Assembly: GCA_050084515.1 (NCBI GenBank)
Contig: CM114271.1
Span: forward strand, 42,036,001 to 42,100,000
Origin: Blasia pusilla
Taxonomy: Eukaryota; Marchantiophyta; Marchantiopsida; Blasiales
DNA: 64,000 nt
Reading direction: 5' to 3'
Below the pieces are notes generated by a model, which worked only from the letters and a program-made list of their open reading frames with translations, searched no databases and was not told the origin of the DNA. The translations under genes were made by a program, and so were the position numbers. Position 1 is the first letter of the stretch, and each line of letters starts with the position of its first letter. Shown here one piece after another: positions 44,713-56,620 of the stretch.

Positions 44713-46204
44713 CTACTTGTTAACAACTAAGTGACTCCCGAGGACCTCATTCTGGACTAAGACATCAGATGGAGTGAATGCTGGTAATTCTTCAAGAGTA
44801 ATGGAAAGAGTGGGTACTACTTCTGGAAGAGATTTAGTATGATTGTCGAATTGGCGCTTCCAATGTTTGTTGATGTAGTCGATTTCCTCTTTCATCTGCT
44901 CTTCGAAGTTCTTGCTTGCTTCGTCGACCAGTTCTTTGACATCGTCCGGATCCATCTGGGCTTCGTTGAGTAGCTTCTGCTCTGCCTCCAAGACTGCGAT
45001 CCTCCCGGTAGCCTCCGTCCACTGTGCTAGTAAGTCTTTGTTCGCTTCTTGATGTTCTTGAAGCGGCCAAGACTCAAAGATCTTTCGGATCGACAACTTC
45101 TTGAATTCGGTTTGAACCTGCTGTATCTGATGTCGATACTTGTCAAGGAGGTGCGAAGCGTCCTTGATCTGCGAAACTAACTGATCCGCCCCACATTCGA
45201 GGTTAAGCGCCAAACTTTCCCATTGGCATGCGTTGCGTGCCAGACTAACACCGACCAAGTCGCTCCGAGTTTTGCGGGCGTGGTGCGCGTTTCTTCGAGT
45301 TCCTGGTTCCGTGATTTGCGATTCATTTCGCTCCTCGACGCCATGCCGTGGTCTCGGCGAAGATTGGGCTCTGCAATTGAGGTGGTGCAAGCCTTCTAAA
45401 TAATCGTCCACGGACGCCGTATCCTCGAGTTGAAGAACCCGCTGGAGTTGGTTCATGACGGGAACTGCCAATTGCAAGAACCACATCATGTCGTCTGCCG
45501 TTTGCGACATGAGACGAAGCGTAGGTTGATGATCCCTTGCCCGCGGGGTCTCGTCGGAATCCTCCTGCATGACAGGTTCTGGGTCCGGGGGTGATTCAAA
45601 ATTGACCCGGCCTCGCTTTGGCGAGGCATTTCGTTGATAGCCGTCTTTCTTCAAAGCCGGTGTGCGGATGTTCCGAGGTGCTTCGGAGGGCGGGGTGACT
45701 TCGCGGCTACCCCTGGTACTAGTTGCGCCTTTCCGTGGTAGTCGGACGGGGTCACTTACGACGCCTAACGCCTCCTCTGCGGTCAATTCACCTTGTGAAT
45801 ATAAAGGTGAATCAAGAAAGGAGAGAGGAAGGACTTCGTGCTTGGATGAAGCACGCCCACCATTCCTCGATGCGTGCCCGCCCACAAAGCAGCAAAGTCA
45901 ACTCCTGGGGCTTCGGGGTCAAGGTGTTGATTCCAGATGATGTAGCACATCTTCAAGATCTTGTTCGCCGATAGTAAGAACGAGCGGATAAAATAGGTCA
46001 TCGATGTTTGCAAAATCGACCAAAGACGGGCGGAGAGAGTGAAGCCTTGTAGCCGTTTTCGCCAGCGCCAGGCGTGATACACGAAAGTGCTAAAAGATCT
46101 TCATGTTTGACGAGCAACTCCGTGTCATACTCGTACTCGGGCGCGGCCGAGAGCGAATAGGTTGCTCTCGCCGTCCGCCGTCGGTGTTGAAATGAGCTCG
46201 ACAT
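44713..46204 (-). CDS. Extra ORF between integrase and 3' LTR, coiled coil, function unknown
   Basis: The open frame of 390 codons (45885-44713) has no ATG near its left edge. An ATG at 46204 (MSSSFQHRRRTARATY) lies in an earlier frame that ends at 45998, and a third frame (around 45940-45790) bridges them. The original protein was probably about 490 residues with two frame breaks, or it is spliced. Features: basic N-terminus, Pro/Arg/Ser-rich middle, then helical heptads from KYRHQIQQVQTEFKKLSI to EEIDYINKHWKRQFDNH. No signal peptide or membrane helix is visible, so an envelope role has no support. It is not recognised. Gag in an unusual place is the main alternative. Confidence 0.5.
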
Positions 46205-46819
46205 CAAGACCCTTCTTTCAAAATTTGGCGATCAGAGACGCCGGCTTAAGCTTGCCAGGAGTTTCGTGATGTTAGAGTCCGCTTGGCTTGAAAGAAAGTT
46301 GCCAACGATCGCTCCTCCGGTGCTTCGATCAGCCGGTGATGTTTTTTGACCGTCGGCATCGCCGCCCGAGAATGGGTGTGGCGTCTTCGCGAGGCATGTT
46401 GCTAGGTTGATCTCGATGGACACCGCGCTTTGGCCTACTACGCAACCGTGGTGATCCGTCCATGAAAATACCCGCTGGGTACGCCAGATCGCTCTTATAG
46501 TCCGCTCCCCCGTCCGTTCTTGGTCGGGCGCCGAGGTCAGAATAACAAGAAAGTGGGCGCTTGCGGCCGCCACGCCCCTTCCTATCTTCCTCGCGCTCGC
46601 CGCTTCGCGAAGCATGGGCCGTCTGGAACCTCGGTGCTTCGCTACTGCCAAGCTAACTCTTGATATTTTGAACTTCGTAGCCGCTACTGCCGGGCATCAG
46701 ATATCTTCGTGCCTCGTCGAACCTCGCTGAAGCACAAGATATCTTCTATGCCTCGTAATCTTTGAAACGGTATATCTTCTATGCCTCGTAACGCACGGGC
46801 GTTCGCCTACCCCCTTCCT
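46205..46819. other. Gypsy interior without a clear ORF
   Basis: An open minus frame of 139 codons (46651-46232) begins with TTG, not ATG, and has no motif. The repeated phrase TATCTTCTATGCCTCGTAA occurs twice near 46740-46790. It may be untranslated spacer between integrase and the extra ORF. Confidence 0.4.
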
Positions 46820-48061
46820 CATGTTTGATCATCCTCAAGTTCGGGCTCATAATACCGGCCAAGACATGCATTCCGTTGACTCGCGTGGGCAAAGGATTCT
46901 CCCGTAAGGTTTCTAATTGAGGGATCCATTATCATAGATGGCCAATACCGGTAGGGTCCCATCCAATTTAATTTTAATTTTCCGGGAACTTTAGTCGGTT
47001 ATCATACAATAGCACTAAGTCGCCAACATTGATAGATTGTGGCCGGAGATGTCGATCGTAACGTTTCTTACGTTCTTTTTGCACTTGGGTTGTCCGTCGT
47101 AACGCGAGCATGCGTGCTTCTTCCAACTCCACTAGAGTCTCATTCCTGTGTTCGATAACTTCGTCCGCAGCTTCCGTTCTTGTGCCCTCCAATACCCGGT
47201 AAGTGGGCAACGCCCATTGAATAGGTGTTAAGGGATGTACGCCATACGTCAAGAAGAACGGGGTGTAGTTTGTCGTCACCTTCTCAGCTATTCGGTACGC
47301 CCATAAGGCTGGGGCAATTTTTGTGTCCCAATCATAGGAATAGGTTACCGTTAATCGATTCAATATTCGGCAAATGAGGCCGTTCGATTTTTCCGTCAAC
47401 CCGTTGGCTTTAGGGTTGTAGGGAGTGGTTTTCGATGCTTAATGAGAAAGTGGGAAGTGAGAGACTCAATAGTCTGGTTCGGAAGTCGTCCCGGTCACCG
47501 ACTAGTTCCAACGGACGACCATAACGCGTGATAATCATCTCGTATAAAAACTTAGCCATGCTTTCACATGTCATCTTTCCGCGTGGCTACCGCTTCAACC
47601 ATCTTAGTACAATAGTCCGTGGCGATAAGAATATACTTCCGCCGGGTTTGGCGAGTGGCCTGGGAGATAGGGCCTACGAAGTCAATGCCCCATTTTTCAA
47701 AGGGAGCTAGGGGCATGATGGGGACCAAAGGCCACCGTAGTCGCTGTGGGTCGACTGCCGCCTTTTGACAGGCATCACAACTCCGAATAAAATTACCTTC
47801 GTCTTTGTACATAGTCGGCCACCAATATCGTGCGGCCAAAATTTTCTTCACGGTATTTTTTACCGCATAGTGTCCACCGGAATTAGCCATATGCAGAGCT
47901 GTGATGACCTGGGGAACCTCTTCAGCTTCCAAGCATCTTCGATGCTCTTCATCAGCACCTAATTTGAATAAGACCCCTTGACAGAGCTCGTAAGGGCCTA
48001 TCCGATGTAAAAAAACTGCGCGTTCTTCCGCTGTCATCGGGGCAGGAAGTCGCAGAGTCAT
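46820..48061 (-). pseudogene. Ty3/gypsy integrase, frameshifted
   Basis: Minus strand. The HHCC zinc region is at 47920-47760 (ALHMANSGGHYAVKN, ILAARYWWPTM, CDACQ), followed by the catalytic core start WGIDFVGPI (first Asp, about 47680). A frame break lies between 47564 and 47399, where the second Asp region reads PLELVGDRDD. Then AEKSNGLICRILNRL, the YGVHPLTPIQWALP block and a C-terminal stretch WMGPYRYW / LGRYYEPE in another frame. The expected NG-x-AER-x-N motif reads NGL-AEKSN. It inserts element cDNA into chromosomes when intact; this copy cannot. Confidence 0.8.
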
Positions 48062-48445
48062 GTAGGAATCTGGACAGACCGTTCACCTTCTTGTGGCCTT
48101 TCTCAGTAGTCTTCTTGATGTGTGCATCCCATATGCAATCTTCCGAGAATTCTATGCCCAGATAGATGTAGGTAGCCACATGGGGGATCTCTTGGTCACC
48201 CCAAAGACCACTTTGTTGGTCTTGGTCCTCCTCCTTGCCATTGAAAATCATCACACCGCACTTCAGGACATTTGCCTCCATGCCCCACATGTCACACCAG
48301 ATTTTGGTCAGGGAGATCATCTCTTGGAGTTTCTCTCCTGTTTCCTCGAGGCCACCAAAGTCATCAGCAAACATGAGGGCAAAAATAGAGTTGTTGCCCA
48401 CCCGTATGCCTAGTCCACTATCCTCCATTTCTTCCAATAGGGAAT

Positions 48446-48450
<5 letters not shown>
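48062..48450 (-). pseudogene. LINE reverse transcriptase fragment (FADD block)
   Basis: Minus strand, single frame: VGNNSIFALMFADDFGGLEE (catalytic FADD near 48370), then MISLTKIWCDMWGMEANVLK, a YLGIEF block and KVNGLSRFLHDS. It is bounded on the right by a GA microsatellite and a MITE and on the left by gypsy integrase, with which it forms one chance open frame. The next block in LINE order is found at 37170-36290. Confidence 0.75.

Positions 48451-48478
<28 letters not shown>
48451..48478. repeat. (GA)n microsatellite
   Basis: An uninterrupted GA run of 28 bp at the edge of the LINE fragment. Confidence 0.95.
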
Positions 48479-48504
48479 TTAATTCTCTCTTTGTTGAATC
48501 TCTT

Positions 48505-48845
48505 TTGAATTTCATGTGGAAAAAGTCTGTGTCTGCAGACATATCCATGTTCGTGGACTTATGTAAATCCTAGGGAAAGATTTATCTATGTAGGCCCCAT
48601 CCCCCTCTTCTTTCTCTTCCCCTCTATTTTCTCTGTGATCTGGACTTTCTCATTTCTTTCTCCCTCCATCTCCACTCCCTCCCCCCTTATTAATTGCCTC
48701 GCCCGCTTGTGCATTGTCTAAGTTATCTTCCACCATGAGCTATAAGCATGGCACCACCTCTTGCAATGCATGTCCGTGCACATGTCCAAACTTGTACATC
48801 CATGTTTGTCCTAGGGATAGACTTGTCCATTTTTGTGCAACCATG
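48505..48845 (+). mobile_element. hAT-type MITE, diverged copy
   Basis: The left tip is worn (TTGAATTTCATGTGG against CAAGGTTGCATGTGG) but is followed by AAAAGTCTGTGTCTGCAGACA and a GTGGACTTATG block. The centre is CT-rich and the right end is ACTTGTCCATTTTTGTGCAACCATG, as in the copy at 1816. Flanking bases do not match, so the target duplication is lost. Confidence 0.65.
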
Positions 48846-49599
48846 TGTATAATGCAAGAGCTTAAGTGTGTTTCCTGGTTTTGGATTTTGGTCATGGGAG
48901 TGTTCACGGGAATAAGAGCCATTGTTTGTTGCATTGGGTGTACAGATTGTTTTGTGTAGGAGAAAGTTGCGTGACAATACTGCGTGATTTTGAGTAGAAT
49001 TTAAATATGGGGATTATGTGTGCCATGCTAGGACTCTTGGGAGCACGCTGGAGTTCACTATTTTGTTTTGTGATAGTTTCAAATTTTGGTGTGGAAGAAA
49101 ATCAATGCAAAAGTGCTGCCACATTTTTCGTAGGAATTGAGGGAGTGGGTTGAACGATAGTCACCGCTAGTTCTAGATAGAAGGTTGAATAGAGAAGTAT
49201 ATTTCATAATTTTGTAAAGTGGGAAGTCAAGCATACTATCAAAAGAATGGTGCGTGATTTTGACATGTGAGCACGGAGTTGTGGCCATTTTTGTAGGTTG
49301 TGATAGCCATTGTGTGAGTGAAATTCCAAATTTCCTTGAGTAACTCTTTTTTTCATGTCTAGAGAAGTAAAAAATATCTATTTAGTATTAAATTATTTTT
49401 CTATTGAAGGCATAATGAAGTGGGAAACAAATATTTGGGTGAGTTTGACCCTCATGTTGAGGGGATACTTTAGGAAAAGTCCAAGTTGGGGTAGATTTAG
49501 GGGAGAATGGATATTTTGAAGGGGCCATTTTAGTTTAAAAAAAGATACAGAGAGTAGTATAAGCTTAAGCTTTAACTAGAGTATCCCAAGGATATGAAA
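48846..49599. other. No gene recognised
   Basis: AT-rich stretch where gypsy integrase would be expected for the element to its right. No integrase motif is seen, so that element is truncated here. Confidence 0.5.
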
Positions 49600-51597
49600 C
49601 GCATTACTTGTCTACCATTGAAAACACCACTAAAGATGCTTCTTGTGAAACTTGTATGTGTTAAGCATACTGCCAGATTCCAAATCTCCCCATACTGATG
49701 TAGTTGGGCCCAGCTTCAACCTCCATACGCGGCTACAGGCTACTACTACCCTTTAAGACATCTGCCAACTGTTTCTTTCCTTCAACATAAACAATTTTTA
49801 AGGTGAATTATTGTCGCCATTCTACCCATCGAATTTGGCATTTGGAGAGCTCTTTTTGGGACTCTAAGTAGACCAAGGGCTTGTGATGTCTCCACTATAA
49901 GCTTCTTATTGCCTAAGTAATGTTTCTAATGCTTGGTTTCTACCACAATAGCAAGTTTTTCTCGCTTAGTTGTATGGTAGTTTTGCTCCGCTAGCAATAG
50001 CTTGCGAGAAAATAAGGCAATAGAATGTCATCTATCCTCCCATTCTTGTTGTAGTACTCCTCCAATGCTAGTACCAAAAGCATATGTGGCCCACATGATA
50101 GGTTGATTAGGATCATACCACTTCAAAATAATGCCTTTGATCAAGGCATTCCTTAATGATGGAAAAGCAATCTCTTGTGATGTGCCCCAATTCCATTTTT
50201 GTCCTTTCTCCACTAAAGTCGTCAAGGATTGTGCAATTTGAGCAAAACCTTTGATAAATCTTCGATAAAATCCTGTTAACATTAGAAAACTCTTCAATTG
50301 AGTTTGATGCTCTAGTGCACTATATTTTTTGATTGCTCTCATCTTCTCACTCATCACTTGAATGCCTTCTGCGTACTTGATGCCCTAGATAATCAACTTC
50401 TATCTTACTGAACTCATATTTTGAAGCTTTAACATACAACTCATTATCTCTTAGGATTTGAAGGACTTCTCGTACATGCTCCTCTATGGTTTTACTATAG
50501 ACTAAGATATCATCTAAGAAAACAATGACAGACTTGTCTGAATATGGACGAAAGATATCATTCATTAGGCCCATAAAGGTTGCAGATGGATTAGTAAGAC
50601 CAAATGGCGTGACTAAGTATTCAAAATATCCATATCTAATACGGAAAGTAGTCTTGAGCACATCTTCATCCGCAATTCGAATTTGGTTGTAGTTGCTCCT
50701 AAGGTCAAGTTCGGTGAAGTATTTTGCTCCTTGTAGCTGGTCGAACAAATCATCCAATCTTGGTAATGGATATTTTTTTTTACTGTTTGTTGATTGAGAG
50801 CTCGATAGTCGATATACTGTTGCATGCTTCCATCCTTCGTTTTCACAAAAAGAATATGCCGAGACGTTTGGTCGGATGAAGCCTTTATGCAACATCTCCT
50901 CCATTTGGGCTTTGCATTCTTCTAATTCCCGTGGAGCTAAGCGGTAAGGAGCCTTACATGGTGGTGAGCTTCTTGGAAGGACCTCAATCTTGTGGTCTAC
51001 CCTCCGTTTGGGTAGTAACCATGATGGTAAATCATTTGGGAATATATCTTTATATTCCTCCAATACTTCTCTCAACTTTTTTGGTACCTTTGAATATTTT
51101 TTCAAACCACCAACATCTTTTATTAAACCTATGAAACATACATCTTGATATTTGATGGCGATTTTTTCTATTACATATAGGGGTAGGGTTTTATGACGTG
51201 ATCTGAATCTATCTCCATAAAGCTTCCATTCTCGGATTTTCATTATCTTTTTTCTCCAATCTACTTCTGGATTGTACTATTCCATCCAAGGCATCCCCAA
51301 GATAACATCATAACGTGCTAATCTAATGACCTTCATCTCCAACTCTACATGATATTTTCCTTTCCTCAACTCTAACCTTTGAGAAAGCTTCTCAATCTTT
51401 TTTGTTTGCCCGTTTTGCAATTCTACCTCTTCTTTTTGATCCCTCTCTAAATCTAAGCCCAATTTCATATCTATGGCTCTTGAAAGGAAGTTTTCTGTTG
51501 TACCAAGATCAATCAACACTCTAACTTGGGATCCTTCTACTTTTCCATCTATAACAATGAGACACGTTTCTCCTCTCTTCAAACCATTTACCTTCAC
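49600..51597 (-). pseudogene. Ty3/gypsy protease, reverse transcriptase and RNase H
   Basis: Minus strand. Protease (51597-51277): VLIDLGTTENFLS, with DLG in place of the usual D[ST]G, and DVILGMPW. RT (51243-50347, one open frame of 298 codons): [54 protein letters not shown] and the catalytic [12 protein letters not shown]. The following block (50357-50028) has the FYRRFI linker and, where the first RNase H Asp is expected, reads MWATYAFGTSIGGVLQQ, so that Asp is lost. Debris of RNase H (KREKLAIVVETKH) continues to about 49600. RT and RNase H are out of frame. No integrase follows. Confidence 0.85.
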
Positions 51598-51639
51598 ATG
51601 TTTTTGTCAACCCTCACCTTTTCTCCTTTGGTTAGAACC

Positions 51640-52604
51640 AATATATTCGCAAGGCGCAATTATTGGTGGTTGGCATTTCCCTGAGGTTCGCCTTCTACGT
51701 CATCGTCTTGCATGTGTCCTCCTTTAAGATGATTAAGAGGATGACGATATGGCCTATTTCTGAGCCTACGAGGAAAAAAATTCATGGCTATATAACCATA
51801 TCTACCACGCTCAAAACATTGGCGTGTATCTCTTCGGCCTCCGAATTCTCTTCCTCCTCTAGGAACCCCAACCGTGTCGGTTCGAGGAGCAATCCGTGGT
51901 ATGTTGGGGTTCTGATCTCTCTCCATTGGCACCCTTCCATTATACCTTCGTGGTGCATAACCATCTTATGCTCCAAGGTTATCCAATTCCATGGGTGTGG
52001 GTGCGTAGTCATTGTTCATGGAAGCAACCACCTCTCCTCCTCCTTCGTACAAATTTGCCATATGTTGGGCATATGAAATTGCTTAATTGATATCTTTCGG
52101 GTTGTCTCGAATCACCTCTTGATGCACCTTTCTCTTCAAACCTCTCTTGAATAGATTGAGAGCTTCTAGCCCACTCATGATGCGGATTTATATCTACAAG
52201 TCACAAAATTCTTTGATGTAGTCCTCCACAATACTTTCGTGCTCATGTTGATATAGTTTCATTCTAGCAGTGAGGATTGGATCCACAGCTTGGAAATTTT
52301 GCAGCAACACTTGCTTCATTCCGCTCCATGTGATTTGTTGAGTTGTTTCAATCAAGAATCTCTCCCATCCTTGATATCATGTCAATGTTCGATCGGTTAA
52401 CCAAGATCTTATGAACATTCCAGTAATGTGATCATCAATATTGAAAATGAATAAATGGATTTCCATCCGAGTGATCCAACCCTCTAATACCCCCATGGCT
52501 CGGCTTCCTTTGTACGGTTCTACCCTGCATGCCTTTGTCATTTTCAATATCAATGATGCTAATGCATTCATCTCCATCACTCTTTGTGTTGCTTGGGCCT
52601 CCAA
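51640..52604 (-). pseudogene. Ty3/gypsy gag with worn zinc knuckle
   Basis: Minus strand upstream of protease. The capsid-like part (52604-52200) has YKGSRAMGVLEGWITRMEIHL, then QITWSGMKQVL and the EDYIKEF region. The basic part has a CFERGRYGYIAMNF sequence (about 51830), which is a CCHC knuckle missing three of its four ligands. Several stops interrupt it. The adjacent CT microsatellite lies on the N-terminal side. Confidence 0.7.
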
Positions 52605-52683
52605 TGCTCATGCCCTTAAGGTTTCCTCACTCTCCCCAGAAGTCACGATACTTATGGTTTCCATCTCGATCCCACCTATCGGA

Positions 52684-52786
<103 letters not shown>

Positions 52787-53009
52787 ATTTCTGAGCAAAG
52801 GAACTCCTTGCAGTAATTTTTAGACTTGGTTTTCATTTTGATCAAATGCAACTCTCAACTCTCTCAATTCACGAATCATGTCCCTCAAAGTTTTTTCCAC
52901 GATCACTATGACTTTCCCTTGATCCTTTACTACCACTCTAATATACGATCAAGATATATACTTGCCAATTTCGTACAATAGGGACTACAAAAGGCAATGT
53001 TGACGCAAT

Positions 53010-53420
53010 GACTTCGTCATAATACTCTTGGCCAAACTTCCTCACCATAAACTCTTTATATGCTATCTTAGGTTGATAAAGCACATGGACTATACATTGA
53101 GTGTTAAAAAACACTTGTGGGGGGGAGATTCAAATCCATTCCCCACATCTTATCTAAAACAATATATAAATAGTGCTATCCCACACACAATCATATGTAA
53201 CAATAGGGAGGATCATCGGGAAGCAAAACTCCATCACTTGCATCATGAAAACTTCACCAAAGTGATATACGAGGTATCTCATGAACCAGTGTCTATCTAC
53301 ATATAAGAGTTTGATGATAAACAGATTAAGAAAGAAAAAATTATGAGCCACTCTCGCTCCCCCTCCATCCATTACTTGCAAAACAATCCTTCCTCCTTAC
53401 TCTACTTGCAACTCAATAGC
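53010..53420 (+). repeat. Diverged 1-kb-scale duplication, copy 1
   Basis: Blocks in order (CTTCGTCATAATACTC, AACTTCCTCACCATAAACTC, ATCATGAAAACTTCACCAAAG, GTCTATCTACATATAAGAG) reappear in the same order about 1.03 kb later (54040-54420) with heavy divergence. The text after each copy also contains AAGAGGGA-AATCCA-TCTC. It could be a pair of worn LTRs or an old segmental duplication. Confidence 0.5.
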
Positions 53421-54039
53421 CACTGCTAGCTTCTAACAACCATTCTAACTCTTAACAGTTTATCATTATTTGGTCATCCTTCCAAGAGGGACAATCCACT
53501 CTCGTTGGAAGAGCAACCTTGCTCTGCTATCATTGTAACTCTCTAGCTTACGGAACCACTCTAAAGTTGCTCAAAGGTAGAATGTCCCTCAAGGCCTCTC
53601 CTCTTCCTTTATATACTTAGAGATAGGTACAATGAAGACAAATTAACTCTACCTATCATTATGCCATGTGTCATACTCTCATAGCATGAGAGGATCTCCT
53701 TTGGATTCTAATATCCCAATCTCATCTTTCCCAACCTCATCCTTATCTTCCTTTTAATTCACCAACCTAAGATCCCACTCTCATCTTTATCTCATGTATC
53801 TTATCTTTTCTCTTTTTGGTTGATTTTTTCCCCCTTATGCGCTTCATGAAATAGATTCTAACTTAACGATGACTAACAAAGAATGGTTACAATTTATCTT
53901 CGAGTAAGGGCGAACCTTTTGGTTGCGACAATCATTGCTGCAAGGTGAATTTTCCAATAAGTTCTCCTATTTAGTACATAATCACTACATACACTCTCCA
54001 ATCTCTCACGACGAGAATCATAAATGGTAGTGTCGAAAC

Positions 54040-54420
54040 GATCACTTCTTCATAACATCTAACCTCAAAATTCCTAACTATGAAGTCCTTGTAAAGTACT
54101 TAATGCTACACAAGAAAAATTATATAACTAGTATTAAATCCTACTCAAGCAGACTTATTTACATCTATAGATCACTATATAAGGATATACAAAGTACAAT
54201 CCCAAATTCTTTCGTACGTGACAATAAAAATTACCACCAAAGTTGGTGATTGCATGACCTGGTTCATGAATGCCTTTCCAAAATGATAGACTAGATAATG
54301 AGTAAACCAATGCTTATCTACAAAGAGAACATTTAAATGGTATGTGTTAAGAAAAGAAAATTGGGAACGACTCGTCCCCTATCCATGATTAACAGACATC
54401 AACCTTGATTCTATCCCTAC
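54040..54420 (+). repeat. Diverged 1-kb-scale duplication, copy 2
   Basis: Second copy of the block at 53010. Matching landmarks include ACTTCTTCATAACATC, TTCATGAATGCCTTTCCAAA and TGCTTATCTACAAAGAGAAC. No coding region lies between the copies. Confidence 0.5.
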
Positions 54421-56067
54421 CCATGATTAACAAACATCTTCTGTTCTCCTCAAGAATGGTTTTTGGTGGCGTCGCTCTCTCAAGAGGGATAATCCATTCT
54501 CATTAAAAAATTAACATATCCAAATCCATCCACTATCCCTAGAATAACAAGAACTTCCCTAAGATGAGAAGTCTCTCCAAACAATCATCTCCACACATAT
54601 TAGACTCTCGAAAACTCTTGAAGAATAGACTATGGTCAAGTTACTTTCCCAATATGAGTAATCCATTCTCATTGGAAGAGCAAACAAAGCCAATGCCAAC
54701 CACTCAAAAGTAACAAGATAAACTCAAGAAATAAAGTCGTAGGTGATTAACCCTTGAAGATCCTTTATTTTTATATACTCACAAGGAATCCACAAGAGTA
54801 CAAAATATGGCTAATTTTATCTTGTGCCACATGGTTTTCTTTCAAGGCTTAGCCAATCTCATTTTGACACAAGTAGATTACATGTAATCTTTTTCAAAAT
54901 ATCCTCCTAAACTCACTTTATATCTTTCAAATTATCCCAATTATCCTAACCACGAACCAAGACTATTTGAATTTTATTTTCCTTAATATACCAATCCACT
55001 CCTTTACGTTTATACTCCTATCTCTCATTTATTACTTCTTTTCTTAAAGTTGGCCCCGCACAAATAAAGTACCATAAACATGTTTAAACATTAAAAAAAA
55101 TTCTAAATTAAATACTTATAAAACTCTCTCTAACACTAATAAGATAAGAGTTTGCATAGGGAATTATTTTATCATCCGACAACGTGAGTCGAATTCAAGG
55201 ACTTAGATTTATAGTCTAAAATATGTAATTGGGCCATCAAGAATTTTACATATTTGATGTAGATGGTAAAATCAAGATTATGTGGGATGAATATTAAGGG
55301 AAGGAAGGAGATGGTAATTTGTAACAAAAATTTATTAGGTTGGACTGGAAGGTTCAAGAAAGAGAGTTGCTCCATAAAATAAATATAAGTTGGAACCACG
55401 TGAAAAGAGGGATCTATAGTGATAATATAGGTATCACCAACAATAGATGGAAATTGAAAAATTGAAATCCTTAAGCTTAGGCTTTAAGGTTATGAAATTA
55501 TATAATGAAAAGAAAAGGGCCATCTATGGTATCCCCTTAACATATGCTCGATGCTCATTAGACAAAAGTACATCCTTTGATAATAGCACGATGTTAATAG
55601 ATAATATGCACCTCCCTAGCATAGGAAAAATGCAAAGTTGGAAATGTGTACCTTTTCATCAAACAACATCAAAGGATAATTAAACTTCATTGTATAAGCA
55701 AGAGGGTTAATAAATTTTACTAATTACTTGTGTGTTTTGATTTTAATTATCTTCATTTCCATATAAGAAATCCAACTCATTCCCCTAAATTAAAATTTTA
55801 ATGGGGATCTGGCATACTAAAATTTTATATAGGCTTCAATGGGGCTAAAAAAAACATTTCAAAGGTTAGCATGAATGTTGCTTCAAGATGGGTATGTCTC
55901 TTTTTCACCTCATATAGAATTTACTCATAAAACTTCCTACATTTCATAAGATCTTTGTTCACACTAGGATACATACTAAATCTTGCCGTTGATCCAATTT
56001 TTGTAGGTACAAACCCTGTTGATAGTTTATTCTCAATGTTAATGTTGTTATACTAAACCACGATGTG
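54421..56067. other. AT-rich stretch, no gene recognised
   Basis: The phrase AATCCATTCTCATT recurs near 54489 and 54663. Open frames are short and without motifs. Confidence 0.5.
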
Positions 56068-56210
56068 TTCACTATTTTTATTTTTATTTTGTGACTTGGA
56101 TCCTCCTAAATGGACTTTTTTTTAATCTATATTCACTATTTTTATTTTATTTTTTGTGACTTGGATCCTCCTAAATGGACTTTTTTTTAATCTATATTCA
56201 CTATTTTTTT
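56068..56210 (+). repeat. 64-bp tandem duplication
   Basis: TTCACTATTTTTATTTT starts at 56068 and 56132 and a partial third at 56197. Between them GTGACTTGGATCCTCCTAAA and TGGACTTTTTTTTAATC are identical in both units, so the duplication is recent. Confidence 0.85.
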
Positions 56211-56394
56211 TTCACTAGTATAGATACTCTCCTAATCATGTTCTTATCATAACATCAATTATAATTTGTTCTCCTCTAGCCCTTGACTATTTCATACTCG
56301 GACATCAGTTCAATTTTATTTTCGTAAGCTACATCTTTTTTTCAAATTTTTTGATGAAAGTTATTTTTTCCTAAAATAGCAATCATCCATACTG

Positions 56395-56620
56395 ATTTTT
56401 TAAGAGATTGAGGGAGAGAGAGAGAGAGGAGATGGAGAGTGTGTGCATGATTTTAGATTGCTTGATTTATTGAAGATATTTTGGTGCATGATCGTTTTTG
56501 TTCAAATGCCATGAGTGGATGTGATATCTTATATTTATGTGTCCATATTTTGTGACAAAAATATATGTTGTATAGAGATGTGTATGCGCAAAAATTAGTT
56601 TTGAAAAATCACGTTGGTTG
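56395..56620 (+). repeat. LTR-like repeat, copy 3 (right part only)
   Basis: Matches the right part of the copy at 15988: GAGAGAGAG, GATTTTAGATTG / TTGAAGATATTTTG, CAAATGCCATGAGT, TTTTGTGACA and ATGTTGTATAGAGATGTGTATGCGC. The left part is not present. Confidence 0.5.

Larger units (their letters stand above)
43441..48061 (-). mobile_element. Ty3/gypsy retrotransposon, 5'-truncated, with extra ORF
   Basis: Minus strand, in order: integrase (48061-46820), about 0.6 kb without a clear frame, an extra ORF (46204-44713), a polypurine tract (44560-44547) and a 3' LTR (44544-43441). Protease, RT and RNase H are missing because the element is joined to a LINE fragment at 48062. Integrase directly upstream of the extra ORF shows gypsy order (RT before IN) rather than copia. 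Confidence 0.7.

Noticed and set aside
46232-46651. 139-codon minus-strand ORF after integrase
   Set aside because: Starts with TTG rather than ATG and has no motif. Kept only as interior spacer of the gypsy element.
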